A stretch of DNA of 64,000 nt from Nepenthes gracilis (GCA_033239525.1 BSYO01000038.1:7505041-7569040), one strand, 5' to 3'; positions 45,978-59,199 are shown, numbered from the stretch's first letter. A program made the numbers and translations. Notes: generated by a model from the sequence alone, not told the origin.

Positions 45978-46743
45978 AGCTTAAGAAAGATATGCTTCAG
46001 TGGAGTGAGACTGCAGGCACAACCTTCGAACTTCTAAAAGAGACAATTACAGCAACACAAGTATTCGTCCGTCAGACTTCACCAACAAATTCACCATTGA
46101 ATCTGATGCTTATGCATCAGGTATGAGAGTAATATTGCAACAGTAGGCTATCCAATAGCATTCCTCAGTTGGCCTATGAAATCAACTATTGTCAGCCTAT
46201 GAGAGGGTACTTCTAGCAATTTTATTAGAAATCACAAAATGGCAGCACAACCCCTAGCACCAACCTTTTGTCATCAAAACTATCATTGTTGTCAAAGGCA
46301 TTAGGTGAGCTAAAATAGGCACTGAGATTTCATATTGCTTGAGATGCTATGACAGGCATTCGCCAAAGGCAAGCAAGGCATTATTTGAATATAAATACAT
46401 GTCTACAAGTCATGTAGTAAAATATTAATCAAGGTTTAAACAACTAAAACCGACAATAAATATGCACATATAAAGCAAACATTATGTCATAACATACAAT
46501 ACAATTAATAAAATCATTGTGTGTAGCACATGCACAATTTTAAGATACTCTAATTCTAATCATTATCAAAATTTGCCACATCATCCTCATCACCATTATC
46601 ATTTTCAACAAAAAAGCCCTCATCAAATTAATCATAAGATTTATAGCCATCTATTTACCCATTTACTTCCTTTAAATTAATCTCTTCCCTTCTCTACTGT
46701 TATTGCTTTGGAACTCAAAGCCTTTGGCCCTAATATATAGAAC
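45978..46743 (+). repeat. Second copy of the gypsy/DNA-transposon locus, without the retroposon
   Basis: 45,978-46,279 matches 38,322-38,625 (gypsy RNase H part). From about 46,288 (GTTGTCAAAGGC) it matches the left part of the DNA transposon to 39,126 and then jumps to the sequence after 40,255. It lacks about 90 bases of gypsy sequence before the transposon. It shows a duplication made after the DNA-transposon insertion and before the retroposon insertion. Confidence 0.75.
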
Positions 46744-47088
46744 ATGAAGTGTAGGGATTGAATTTCATGAAAACACCTGTTCCAATAATTATATCATGAG
46801 CTCAAAAATTTAAGATTTAATTCGAGATACTATAATAGTATAAAATTTAATTGATAGACCCAATTTAGTAACCGATTTGGTTTTGGTTGATAAAATTAGT
46901 AATGGATTTCAACAAAAGTTGTCAAAAACGACGCACGAGCACCACTAAGGCACGCATCAAGAACCCTCCTCCATAGTTGTGTAGGAAATAATATTCATTC
47001 AAACGAACCTCACATGAAAATGTAAATGATCCATCAATTCAGTGTGAGACTCACAAGGTTAGGACCCAAAAGCTAATAAACATCTCGC
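46744..47088. other. Unassigned spacer
   Basis: AT-rich sequence with no gene or recognised repeat. Confidence 0.3.
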
Positions 47089-48620
47089 TGTCACGTCCTA
47101 AATCCCAATTATGTCATTAACAATTATTCAATATTATTAATTATCCAATTATCTATCTAATTAACATTAGAAGTAAACTTCACGTCAATACTTCGACCGA
47201 CTAAAATAAAATAATATAGACCATACATAGGATCCAAAATATGTCATGCAATCATGTGGCTATGATTTAGACCCATATTGAGATGCCAGATTTTACATAA
47301 AAAGTTATGCCTATCCAATACTAAATCAGAGAAGATAATTCAATATAACTGCAAACTAACAACTAATACGATCTACCTCCGGACTATCTAACACCCCATG
47401 GCTACAAGCCATATATTTTAAGCTGTGTCCAAAGTCCCAAAACATCTCAAATACATAATCATTATTCGAATAACATAAAGCATCAATTATTGTTGTTCGA
47501 AAACTGAAGTTAAAGCTAAAATACAACATTAAACAAGTTAACTACTGTTCAAAATCTGAAATACAATATCATATTAACATCAAAATTCTAAACTAATCTC
47601 TTTGAACAATTACTTCCACAATTCTAATCTTACTGCAAGCATCAAAGCCTCTCATCTGAATGGGTTAGTAAAAAAGAATGAGTGAATCAAAAACTCAACA
47701 AGGTATATAATTTACAATTTTACATACATAATTTACATTAAAAACATATCATGAGGATTATAATCAAATAAAGGAGTCATAAACCAGATTTTAGTTGCAA
47801 TGCACTTTAACAATTCTTATATCGTTTCCGGATTATCTTTTCAATGTATAATCAAATGTGTCATGTAAATTCATGCTTAAATATGATTTTTTAAAGACCA
47901 AGGGCCAACAGGATCTCACTGACTAAAAGAGTGGATAATTGAAGACGGAATTATATTTATTTTCACACAATCAAAGATTGTATGCTACTATTTAAGACCC
48001 ATAAATTGGTCATTATACAAATAACCCTATAGACGAGATCAAAAACCGCTTTAACCTGCGGATGATAAGTTTGAACTTGAATTTTTCACTATAATATACT
48101 AAAGTATGTTATAGTATATTACCTGCTAAAATATAACTATACTCCAATACATATTATTATTAAAACTCTACACTTTTTTTCATATTTCTTAATTCTCACA
48201 TTTTAAAGAAAATGCTCATAATTCTTGTCGTATTTGTAGAGTTTTATCTTCAAATTTTATAAACTCTTATCATGCAACACTTACACGTTATGTAGAAATT
48301 TAGTTATGATCACCTTTAAAACATACAATGCTCAATTAGCATGAAATTGTAGGAAAATTCAGCAATTATGTAGAAATCAGTATAATTTCATCTTTGTTAG
48401 CAAACATCCAATCAGAACATATAAAGAATACAATTTGCAATTTTTAGCATACAAGAATATTATGCACGAAATTAAGAATGTAGGAGCACTATTTTAAGTT
48501 TTTAGAACATGCATGAAGGAAAAGTTGCAAAAATCAACTAACTTATTTAATATATATGAGTTCAGACATGAATTTTATGCATAATTATAGAAAAATCAGA
48601 AAAAAAAATCACATGCATGC
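47089..48620 (-). mobile_element. Tekay-type LTR, 3' part
   Basis: The left edge TGTCACGTCCTAAATCCC is the complement of an LTR 3' end (..GGACGTGACA). The body matches, on the minus strand, the LTR at 61,028-63,517, for example the TTGTTGAGTTTTTGATTCACTC word at 47,670-47,705. The right end is not defined. Confidence 0.55.
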
Positions 48621-49930
48621 TGTGACGTAACGGGTCCTAATTCCCATAGGACACTTTGTCAAACAGATTCAGAACAAAAATCATAAATTTTCATCAGTAA
48701 ATTTTCAGAAATTTCGATAGAGTTCTATCTAAAACTGAACAAAAATCCAATTATACAACTTGCTGATTTACATCAGTACAGAGCATACATAATAACCAGA
48801 CCTCAAAATCTTGACCATAATATAAAAGCAGGATCAGTACAAGCATACAACTATCCACAATACCACAGTTTTCCTACAACACGTATTCACAGGACCACAA
48901 TTGCCATCCATGGCTTAATTTAACAATCCTATTCACTATACCAGAATTCATACAAGAAATGTCATCTACGACCTGTACAGAAAATCAGAAAACATATAGC
49001 AGAAGCATATATATCCAAGATATAATCTATAGAAGTATAAATACAGTTTTAATAGTTTGCATAACATACGACACTCATTTATACATAATTCCATCCAGAA
49101 TTTCAATGTTTACAATTAAAACTATGAGAATCTTCTCAAAACATTACTCCAAGATAATCTTTAAGGCTTCACCGAGGCTCCAAAACCTTCCTTGCTAATC
49201 TCTAGCTACACATGGTCTTCTAGTGTTTTCTCTATATCCTTATCTGGAGGAAAAAAAATAAAACAATGAGCCAAAACCCAACAAGGTACTAAAACATGTA
49301 GATTATAACGGTCTCATGTAGAATATAGATACATAAGGTTCTATAAACAGTCAGAGAGTAGAGACGACATACTAGAAAACATGAGAAAGGTACGATTCAG
49401 CGTGAATAGGTTTCATAAATCATTATTTATGCTTTCATGTAGAATATATGTGCAGATGAGCGGAAACACATGCAATAATCATGAAGAAAGCATAATTTTC
49501 ATATAAATAGGTCTCAAAAAATATAAGTCATGCTAGGGTGGAAAAACACCTTAAAATCAGTTCAAAAGAACAGAAGCAATTCATAGAAACAGGAGCAAAG
49601 CATGATTCTATTTAAACAGACAGCAGTTTCATAAAACAGTTTCAAATCTCATTTATTTTCATCAGAAACTCTAGTTAAATATCCTAAGGACCCAACTAGC
49701 GGACCCTACTAACCGAGGGGGCGAATAATTGAAGATAGATTGCATTCACTCCATATAATTTAAGGCCAGAAACAGTAACAGTAGATCCCTTCTCATGGGA
49801 TAAATCCCTTCCGTGGGATCCAGAACAGTATCCTCCCTGTATAACGCCCCGAGGACGGCGGACCATATATAACTCCATGAATAAAATTTTTCTTAATTAT
49901 CACCGTAATATCCTAAGGTATGCCGGAGAA
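48621..49930 (-). mobile_element. Second Tekay-type LTR fragment in the same orientation
   Basis: It starts TGTGACGTAACGGGTCC (complement of ..GTCACA). GAGCCAAAACCCAACAAGG near 49,270 and the segment 49,690-49,915 (TAATTGAAGATAGATTG ... ACGCCCCGAGG) parallel 47,930-48,010 and the complement of 56,020-56,230. Confidence 0.55.
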
Positions 49931-49979
49931 CCTCACGTGGCAGTATATCAGTCCTGGGTCCTAATTAACAGTATCAGAA

Positions 49980-50400
49980 ATAGTCTCATCCCAAATTTGC
50001 ATCAAGATGTTCGAGTGGGCATCGTTAAGGTCAGGGGCCTGTACTCCCTTCGGGCACTCGGCTTGGACCACAGCTGTCTACGAGGTTCCTGGGAGAGACC
50101 TCCATCTCCGTTTCTCTTCTTTCGCCCGGCCGGACCTTCGGGTTGTCAGTCCACGCATTTGGGATGCTTCGTTTTATTGGCCTCCTCGGCCGCTATGTAG
50201 GCCCGAGCGATGGCCACTACTTCTTGGAAGGTCTAGGTGCGTTGATGCGCTAGGTGTTTGAAGAACTCTCCAAACCGCCAACATGGCGATGAAGGCACTC
50301 AGCTTCATATCATTGGAGAGCTGGGGGATATGGCAGGCCTTCGAGTTGAATCGATTCAAGAACCTGTGACAGGTATCCTACCAGAGTTCGCCGGCTGCTC
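49980..50400 (-). pseudogene. Tat gag fragment
   Basis: Co-linear on the nucleotide level with 13,080-13,480 of the first Tat element: TTTGCATC(A)AGATGTTCG, ATCGTTAAG, TGGCGATGAAGGCACTCAGCTT. The minus strand reads the conserved LKLSAFIAMLAVW helix (50,290-50,320). Capsid N-terminus and protease are absent. Confidence 0.7.
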
Positions 50401-50811
50401 AGTACTGGTGGTGGCCACCGGTATCAATTGTCGTCTTGTGGTGGCGAGGAAATCGTCGACGGGCGTGGCCGGTATGGGCCTGGTCACCTTTCGCTAGAAT
50501 TGCCTGGGTCGCTATAGGACAGCAAGCGCCACGACTTGCCAGAGTTGACTTCATCTGCCATTGGCTAACGTTTCTTGAGCCGGCATCTTCTGCGCTGCCA
50601 GTCTATAGCTGTCTTGGGGAAAGCACATATGGATTGTGATTGGGCACATGTCAGGTGATGTCTAGTGAGCTTTGGTTTGGCCTATTTGGCCTAAAATCTT
50701 TGCTGCAACACTAGGCTTCACCCAATGCCTCTTGGGCCCCATTGCCTAACTAGGCCTTCCTGTCGGTTGGGCCTCATTCCTGCTAGCCTATATTCATATT
50801 GAACCCATCAG
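50401..50811 (-). repeat. Probable LTR remnant of the same Tat fragment
   Basis: GC-richer DNA with words like those of the Tat LTR 3' half (GGCCTGGTCACC, CCATTGGCTAACGTTTCTTGAGCC, GGGCC-rich end) leads to GAACCCATCA, comparable to the AGACCCAACA terminus. The match is weak and the start unclear. Confidence 0.35.
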
Positions 50812-51934
50812 ATACATACTGAGAAATTTGTTATTGAGGTGAAGAGGAGTTAAGATCTGTCCATTGAGTATTTTTCCTAGAGATCGGATCATCATTGTTC
50901 AAAGAATTCCATTTTTTTCAGTGATGTTTGTCCTTTAAGCTTCTGAAATTCTCTCCATCATAAAATAACATTCAATCCAAATCCATTAGCCTTTTGTGTT
51001 CTTTTGGTGGCAAGCATGATGGAGTTCCACCACTCATGAACAAGTTTGTATATGAAAAATTCATGGTGAGAGCTCCAGAGTCTTGGTTTTGCCGCTGGTA
51101 TGCAAATTTGAATGCTATTTCTATTGCATCTTAACCACAAGTCTAGGTTAGCTCTTTTCACATAATATATTTTCCAATTTGTGACTAATTGAGCGTTTTT
51201 CTCTTAAACAATTTGTTCATAAATTTTCTTCAATCACTAAGCCTTTGGGTTATCATTCAACATTTTACCATCATATCTTATTGCATGTGATCATGTTGTG
51301 TTATAAATGATATATCTTGCACCGCTACTAACCTTCAGTGCGTTGAACTATTGAGTAAATTTGTAATTCCACTATATTACACATATTCACCAAGATCTTG
51401 ACTTCTTATTCCACATTTTATTATTGGATCTTGTTGCATAAATAATCTTTTTGTATTTTAAATGATTTATCTAACACCGATAATTCTTTAGGTTTACTGA
51501 ATTATCAAGCAAAATTTCCATTCTACTATATTTACACAGATTCACCCCCATTAGGTTTAAGGAGAAACCTTGAATTCTCAGATGACATTACTTATCAAGC
51601 AAGCATCCATCATGCAGAAGTTACTAAACAGATATATGTGAAAGCTTAAGCAGATAAGATGTCTTACACTGTGGAGGTTCAAAAGTTTCTCATTGGTTAG
51701 CTTCTCCAGCAACAATGCCAGCCCCATGGCTACACCAAGACTAGGAACAATGAGCTAAATCATACTAACCAAAAGGAAGTGCTTCACTAGGGCATTAAAC
51801 TTCAGGGAAAATAAGGCATCTGAGCAAGTATTTCAATTTCATGCACAAGATTAAGATTACAAATACGACTTTGAATATTCATCTGTCCTCCGCTTCTCCC
51901 TAATCCTGGTCTTAACTCAGCTAAACAGAAACAT
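50812..51934. other. Unassigned AT-rich region
   Basis: A 67-codon minus-strand frame (50,958-51,161) and other short frames show no domain. Two similar stretches near 51,300-51,420 and 51,460-51,550 (ATGATATATCTTGCACCG..ACTATATTACACA / ATGATTTATCTAACACCG..ACTATATTTACACA) suggest a short local duplication. Confidence 0.3.
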
Positions 51935-52283
51935 ATAAAAGGAAACTCTTGGCGTGGTTTTACATAGAAAAGGGGGAAAATTGTAGAAATTCCTAGTAAT
52001 TTTCAATTCTGAGAGATGTATATATTACTCAGGCTTGGATACGAGTGTATAATAAGGAACAAGTGCACACGTAAGGACTTCTATTTAATAAAACTTTTCC
52101 TTGATTAAAGTAGAGATTCTTGGTGTGGTTTTACATAGAAAAGGGAAAAAAACAGTAGAGATCCTGTGTAATTGTCAAATCTGGAATATGTATGTCACAA
52201 TGTCACTCTTGGATACAAGTGTATGATAGAGAACAAGTGCACATGTAAGCTCTCATACTATATAATAAAATTTTCCCTTGATT
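51935..52283. repeat. Tandem duplication, two units of about 172 bp
   Basis: Each unit runs from GGTTTTACATAGAAAAGGG through AACAAGTGCACA to AAAATTTTCCCTTGATT (51,955- and 52,128-). The units are visibly diverged. Confidence 0.75.
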
Positions 52284-53500
52284 TATGTACCCCAAGTTCC
52301 ATATTAAGGGAAAAAATTCTATCATTATAAAGGGTGAGGTAATACCACAGATTCTTATAAAGGAGAATTATTTATTTACATACTTGTTTTTTCTTTACAA
52401 AATATAGATTCAAGTCATACCACTAAGTATTTCTTTACATAAATTATTTTCTACATAAAGAAATATTTCTTTACAAACCACGGATTCAAGTCATTGATCT
52501 AAGTCTACTATATGAAAGCTTTAGAATAAAGTCAAAATCTTAAATAGTCCTCAATGTAATAAATTTAATAAGTCGGCAGGAAGAGGGCTCAAGTACTTTA
52601 AACCAAAGAAGTGGAATACTTTATAACCAAATTCCCAGTTATGATTTGTATTTAGTGGGGAAAAACAACCACAATAGAGAAGTGAGTATGTTTGGTACAA
52701 ATGGGATAAATAATGACTACGAAATTTAGTAGTATTGCGTCTGTGGATTCTGAGCGCTGTACAGACGAGGATCCAAGTATGTCTGTGGGTAGGGAGCGCC
52801 CAGTTAGAATCCGTGCAACACAACGAATACGGATATCCGTTTCAAGACTAGAATGTGTTATAAGACATAGCGAGAGGGGGAGTACGGGAACAATAACACA
52901 CGAAATTTTTACTTGAAAAACCTCCTCTTAAATGAGAAGGAAAAACCACGGGACTCGAGTCCAAAAACTTGTATCACTATTGCATTTGGTTACAAAAGAG
53001 GACGAGATTCCGAAAGAATGAACTGACGGCACTCAAGCCTTTCATCTTTCTTCTTTCTCTCTCTATAGCTGCTTTACAAGTGTAAATGCTGGAATCCTTT
53101 GTTATATAGTTAATATATATATAGTGGGTGAGTCCTCCCATGTGGAGTGTCTACGTGGGGTTGGCGTGTCCAGGAGATCTTGCCACCAACACTGCAAATC
53201 CGCCTCGCCGTGTCAGGGACGCTGCGTGCATGCAGGCTTCATGTGACGTCGATACTGTAGTGATCGCGCGTGGTGCTCAGGCCATCATTACTTCTGTGTT
53301 CTGATAATGTCAACCACCAAATCCCTGGCACGCCAATTCTACAGGCGTGGTGGCACCCAAGACAGTGGCGGTAGTAGCGGTGGTCAACGGCGGCCAGTGG
53401 TGGCACGCCAATGACCAGTGACTGCTGTTGGTGTGCCGTCGTATCCGCAGAAGTTGCACAGTGAGGGAGGGAACGAGGGTTAGACGGCCAGCATGCGATA
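52284..53500. other. Unassigned; possible LTR-like segment in the right part
   Basis: No gene is recognised. AACAATAACACACGAAATTTTTACTTGAAAAACC..GGAAAAACCACGG (52,888-52,952) is a word order common in the LTRs of plant copia and related elements, so 52.7-53.5 kb may be a solo LTR. The ends were not found. Confidence 0.3.
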
Positions 53501-53549
53501 GTGAGGGAAGAGGTGCGCGATTCGGTACCCCGAAATATCCATTTTTTAG

Positions 53550-54120
53550 ATATGCAGAATATAAAGTCAAGGCAAGTATCTGTAAACTCTTTTTGGTCTG
53601 ATTTAATATCTAATATATTTTTGACATTGTTTAAAATTTTTACTAACATGCATGTATTTTTATACATTTGTTCTATTTATTCTGGACATTCATGTTAGTT
53701 CATTGACTGATTTTGGGGGTTTTGGATATGGATTTTATAATTTTGGAGATTTCCTATATTTCTGAAAGTTTGAAAAATTTATTGGACACTTTATATATTT
53801 ATATCAGTATGTATAACAAAAATGTGTACGAAACTTACATAGATCATACATTTTCACATGCACATGTTGGGTCGCGATCACTACATTTGGATTTGAATTA
53901 TTTGATATCCTGGTCAACTCTCAAAGGAGACATATTTGTTATTTGAAAATCCCTTTTCGCCGATAGGAAAGGTTTGGAGTAGTAACCCTTCTCATTTTGA
54001 TAATTTAACTTGACCTTAAAATATATTCGGACATCCTAATATATCAAATAAGCTTGAGGATTACACCCAAAGTCGCGAATAGCAAATAATAGTGAGCAAC
54101 TTTATTAATGGTACATAGAA
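53550..54120 (+). mobile_element. Tekay-type LTR fragment
   Basis: The plus strand matches the complement of 20,330-21,250 in order: GGCAAGTATCTGTAA, TTTAATATCTAATATATTTTTGAC, TTCTATTTATTCTGGACAT, and the block CACCCAAAGTCGCGAATAGC. Confidence 0.6.
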
Positions 54121-55130
54121 TATGGATGGCCATACGTGCTAGCCTAATTTATATTTGATTTAACCTAAAGTTATTGGCATTATGTGTAACCATTTTTTAA
54201 ACTAGTTTTTAATAATTAGAACTCAAATTTGGGGCATAATTTGTATTTCTATATTGATTTATGTTGGATTTTGATTTGGACTTGGATTTAGTATTTGAAT
54301 CTAAGATTCGCCGATTTTACCTTCAGTTAGGAGTTAATATGTCACATACAACGATTTTGATTATATGTTTTGATTCAAACATTTGGGATATCCGTCGCGG
54401 TACTTCTTCGGCTTCTGTGCACGCTATTAAATTATCCGGTTACTGAATTCTGCCCCGAATCACAAGTTGATCGAGCATTGGATTTAGACTTGGACTCGGA
54501 CTCAAATTGAATTCGGATTGGTCATCGGCTTTGGAATTTATCCGGATCACTTCTATTTTGTTTATATATATATTTATAAATATATACATCCCAATAAGGC
54601 CTACTTTATGATTTGAATATTTATTTTGGATTTAGATATTTGATTTGTGTATAAGACTACTATTGGACTTTGAATTTTGGATTTTGGATTTTTGTTTGGA
54701 TTTATTATATCGGTGATTTGAATTTATTTTGTCATTTGAACGAATTTTTATCCATTTGACATTTTCTCTTATTTATTGGATTCCTTTTGATTAAATATGA
54801 TACTTGTTGAGTATTAAATTTACTTTTCATATTTTATCCCTTCAGATTAAAAGATTCAGATACATTGTAGAAATATGATCATAATCTATCAGTCATTCAT
54901 CTAATTTGCTTGAGTTTTAATTCTATTATAGATTAAATTAATATTTAATGTATCTGGATTATGGAATTGGCTGGTTATTGGCTTATTGTTATATTTTGAG
55001 AATAGTTTGAATATTCTATTATATTTGATTATGATTTTTGGGTCGGATTATTACCTCCCTTACAATGATTATAGAGTAGGTCATATTTATTTGATTCGAA
55101 CGGTTGTCCGATGAAGTCCTATGTATTTGG
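54121..55130. other. AT-rich spacer, no gene
   Basis: Many GGATTT/TTTGGATT words, but no coding or RNA feature is supported. Confidence 0.3.
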
Positions 55131-56887
55131 TCTATCACCCCGAATTTTGGGACTTTGTGTTATTTGTTTAAATTTATTTAAAATTTTAGATTTAAAAAAT
55201 TATAATTAATTATTTAAATTGACATACTTGGTCTGTATTCGTGACAACTTATTCATACTTCTTCTTTTTTATTTTCTCACATCTAAAAGAAAATAATTGT
55301 TTTTCGTGGTAAACCAGCGACTGAACCGGTGCCAAAATCGAATGATGTACATGAACCGGTCATTGCAGTTAAATGGTTATTCTGTAAATTCAGTATGAAC
55401 CGGCTAGAAAATATTGATGAACCAATCATATATAGTATGCCGAGTTAGTAAACTAACTATATATCATGTGAACCGGTTGATCATTACGAGAACCAGTTGC
55501 TGAAATTTAAAATGAACCGGTTTCAACAAACCAGTTGAAAATTCAGTATATGCCTATGCAAAATTAATTAATAGAAGTTGATGACCCGGTTATAAGTGCC
55601 CTATAAATTAATAAATCGGCCATTAATTTTTACACATGATGGTGAACCGGCTAGGATGGGAAACTGGTTAATAAAATCGACAAAATTTCATGACTTAACC
55701 GAACCAGTTGATGAATCAATTAATTAATGGGTTGATGAACGGGTTAATAAACAAGTTGATGAATCGAAAGCCTAGTAATGTCTTACTTAGAAATTATTCC
55801 AACATATAAAAATTATATGACTTTATTTTCACGCTATGCATTTTTGTAACTTTAGTATATATATTTATATGTTGACTTTAAGTATAAGTGGAAGCTTATA
55901 TAATACTACGAATACAATTATTTTATCTCAGAGATGATAAATCAAGAAGAAGAATAAAAAATAAGTATAAAAGTTTACACAAAGAATTTTAAAGAATTTA
56001 GAAACCGAACCAAGGGTTAATTCAGAGGGTAGTATTCCTTAACATATCTTAGAATATTATAATAGAAATCGATGAGTTGCCCCTAACATCGTGAGATAAT
56101 AAAGGCAGCTTTTAGGCCACGTTTATTAAAATATAATAGGTATGCACCACCCACCTCGGGGTGTAATAAAGCGGTTATGGCCTTAGATTGTATGGATTGA
56201 ATATAATCCGTTCCTCGATTACCCACTCAATTAGTTGGTAAGGCTACCAGCCCTGGTTTCTCAAGTTATGTAAATTTAAAAGTAATGGCAAGTAAAAAGA
56301 AAAATGTGCAAGAAAAAGAAAATTGAATGCATTATGAAAATATTTTCTAAATATATATATATATTTTTACATACATTATGACTCATATTTCTTTCTATGA
56401 TCTATTCATAGTAAAATATGCATATCTTCGAATATATTGTATGCTACTGAGTACTGGACTCACTTTCTTGATATTTTTTTTACCCTCCAAATATTTCGTA
56501 GAAATTCATACCTGATAAATAAGAATAGATGTTGAAATAATAGTTATATTGTACTTAGTTTAAATGATGAAGTAATTAGCTTCATTTAAGTTATGATGTA
56601 TAAACTTATAGCTTTATAAGTATCTCAAGAATGTATTATATTATGGTGATGTTAGTACTTCCGTAAATTTATATAGTTATCTTGTATACTTCTGTAAATT
56701 TTTATGAGATGAGTTTGAAATTTTAGTAGATATCTTTTCTAATCAAGACTCGATAGTATAATCACTGTACGATGTTGGCGTTACCGATATTATGGTATTC
56801 CTACGGATCCTGTGTATGTCTATTGAATCTATAACATATTAATATAATAATAATTAATTCATGGAAATAAACACGTGGGACGTGATA
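55131..56887 (+). mobile_element. Tekay-type LTR with an AACCGGTT-rich insert
   Basis: It begins near TATCACCCCGAATTTTGGG (degraded TGTAATACCCCGAATTTTGGG), continues with ATAATTAATTATTTAAATTG, and has the segment 55,990-56,280 that is the complement of 49,690-49,930. It ends near CGTGGGACGTGATA (compare GGACGTGACA). No matching target duplication was found. An unusual motif cluster fills 55,309-55,770. Confidence 0.55.
55309..55770 (+). repeat. Cluster of (T)GAACCGGTTGAT motifs
   Basis: About a dozen copies of GAACCGGT, AACCAGTT or ACTGGTT, most followed by GATGAA or TGA, occur at irregular spacing of 15-60 bases. Confidence 0.8.
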
Positions 56888-57465
56888 GGATAAGTTTGTC
56901 GGTCCAATCAGGACAGCCCACTTTTCGTATGGGCACCAACTCTTGCCAACCATAATAGACAACTTCCTTTTCTTATCCGAACGACCCAGTACAATCGGTT
57001 TCCAATTAGGAATCGTCAGCCAAATGACAGCCTCTTATCTATCCGAATGATTCAATGGGCAATTAATAAAGAGATCAATCACCCTATAACTCTATATATA
57101 TCCCTCTTTCCCAACAAGACAGGGAGGACAGACACGCAAGACGCTTCACTTTAAGCATCCCTCTCTTTTTAAGACGTTTTCTACCAAGTACACCTCTCTA
57201 AGTGCCTTTCATATAAACATTATTACTCTCATTTTGCATTCTCATTGTCTCTTTTTTAAAAAAAAAAAAAAAGAAGACTAATTTGAGCATGAGGGATAAA
57301 ATGAGGAGTGAATCCCACTAATTCTTTGACAATTTGTTTATTTTGTTACACAAGACTCAAATTCGAAGTATATGGAGACCGGACTCACTTCAAATCAAAC
57401 AAACTAAGCCAACTGGATTTTTGACTCCATGATTTGTATAGTAATCTAGATCCGAGGATACATCA
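56888..57465 (+). repeat. Probable 5' LTR of a plus-strand Tat element
   Basis: It ends in ACATCA directly before the primer-binding site. It contains CTATATATATCCC at 57,091-57,103, a good TATA box about 90 bases before an ACGCTTCAC.. leader, then a 16-base A run at 57,258. The left edge is uncertain. Confidence 0.5.
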
Positions 57466-57466
57466 T

Positions 57467-57484
57467 TGGCGCCATTTTTGGAAA
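57467..57484 (+). promoter_or_regulatory. Primer-binding site of the plus-strand Tat element
   Basis: TGGCGCCATTTTTGGAAA, one base after the LTR. This is the GGCGCC-type site found at the same place in degraded form in the first Tat element. Confidence 0.7.
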
Positions 57485-59130
57485 GTGACTAAAAAGTATG
57501 ACAACCATGTCCCTATGAAAAACAATATGGTGAACACCCGAGCACAAATTAGCATGCCGATCAGGGATGCCACCTCATATGGCAACTGCCCTCCCATGGG
57601 CAGTCTTGTAGATGACCATCGCAATCCCTACATACAAGCACTTGCTATGCAGATGGACGACATCTCCTAGGCTGCCAAGACCATTTGCATATGCTTGGAT
57701 GAATGACCGAATGAGGCTTCATCTTCTGCCTCCCAAATAGCAACATTCAGGCAAAGGAAGAGGGGAAAGAAGTGCCCCACTGAAAAGGGCAGTTAGCCTG
57801 ATAACCTTAGGACCCAAGTTGCCTCGAGAAATAAGATCCTATTACTCCTAGAGGGTCACTTAAATTACAGGACTCAAGAGGATAGCCCTGAGAGGTGAAA
57901 ACCTCGACACTCCTGTGATGATAGGAGGCCCTTAGACTAAAGAGGACCTTCTTATAGCACACACCTTCTGAAGGCTGTAGGCCATCCAGCCACTCATGCC
58001 ACACAGAACCCCTCGAAATTAAGGATCTACCTCAACGAGAAAAGAATGGCAACCCCTCCTCAAATGGAAGAGAAAGTAAAAAAAAAAATGTGGCAGCATG
58101 TATTTGGAGGAAACGCAAGTGGACAAACCGACAAACTTAAGAAGATCACCATTTACAATGGAGATTCGGACACAACTACTGCCGCACAAATTTGAGATGT
58201 CGACTCTGAATCCTTGCGATAAAAACACATATTCAATGGATTATTTTAACCATTTTCGTACCCTCTGAGCTTTCAAGGCCTGGACGAGACCGCAATATGC
58301 TTATACTTTCCTTTGACTCTTAAATGGGACGTTCAAGCTTAGTTCTATCAACTTCAGCCCAACTGATTTAGACATTCCATAAAGTGGACGATGGCTTCTT
58401 GTCAGAGTTTGCCTCCAATCGAAGGTGAGAAAAACAACCATGGACCTTGCCTGTGTCAAGCAGGGGCCGACTGAAGACTTGAAGAGCTTTCTGACTCGGT
58501 TTACAACCAAGGCTCAGAAGATACCCAATCTCACTAATGAGGTAAAGTTGAGTGCCTTCATATTAACTCTAGAGCCTGGGTACTTCAAGTATCCGGCCCA
58601 TAAGGACTAACAAACCTTCCGGGAGGTCAATGCCATTGCACTGCATACGTAGCGGTCGAAGAGGCTAATAAGGAAAAACAGTCAGAGCATGTGTACCATT
58701 TTTTTCAGGGAAAAGCGGATGGAAAGAGAAAGAATGGAGACCACGTGAACTCCTGTGGGCCCTGGAAGCAGCTGAAGGTGGAGCTGACAACACGAAGGGA
58801 GTTCAAGCCTCTAAACTTAACTCCTCTAAATGACTCTCTCACCAACATCTTGATACAGGTTCAAGAAAAAAAAATTTTAAAATAACCGAAGGCATTGAAA
58901 ATCCGGATGGAGGGAATCAATCAAAGTATTATCACTACCATCGGTATGGGGGTCACAATACTGAAAATTGTTGAACACTGCAAAAAGAAATTGAAGACTT
59001 GATCTGAAAAAGTCACCTTACCCAATTTCTTTAAAGACCAGGACAGACCTTTCAAGGAGTAGACAGTGATGAAGTCAAGCAGCCAAAAAACCGAGTAGCA
59101 GTTAGGGTCATCAACATGGTGACAACACGA
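57485..59130 (+). pseudogene. Tat gag, plus-strand element
   Basis: Starts with NNMVNTRAQISMPIRDAT (57,530-57,580). The middle has words of the capsid, then KQGPTEDLKSFLTRFTTKA and LTNEVKLSAFILTLEPGYF (58,455-58,590). Near 58,930-59,010 the terminal motif HYHRYGGHNTENC..LQKEIEDLI appears, followed by VRVINMV, which normally precedes the protease. Frames 57,434-57,670 and 58,425-58,610 are the longest open pieces. Several stops. Pol is missing: it is cut at about 59,140-59,200 by another LTR fragment. Confidence 0.75.
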
Positions 59131-59199
59131 CAAATATAGAATGACACTCCGAGTTGCCCAAATGTGGCCGCCATTAGAGCCTACTAACCCTGATCCCTA

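Noticed and set aside
53239..53667. 142-codon minus-strand frame
   Set aside because: GC-richer segment at the edge of an LTR fragment. No recognised motif, and overlapping frames in other phases are equally long.
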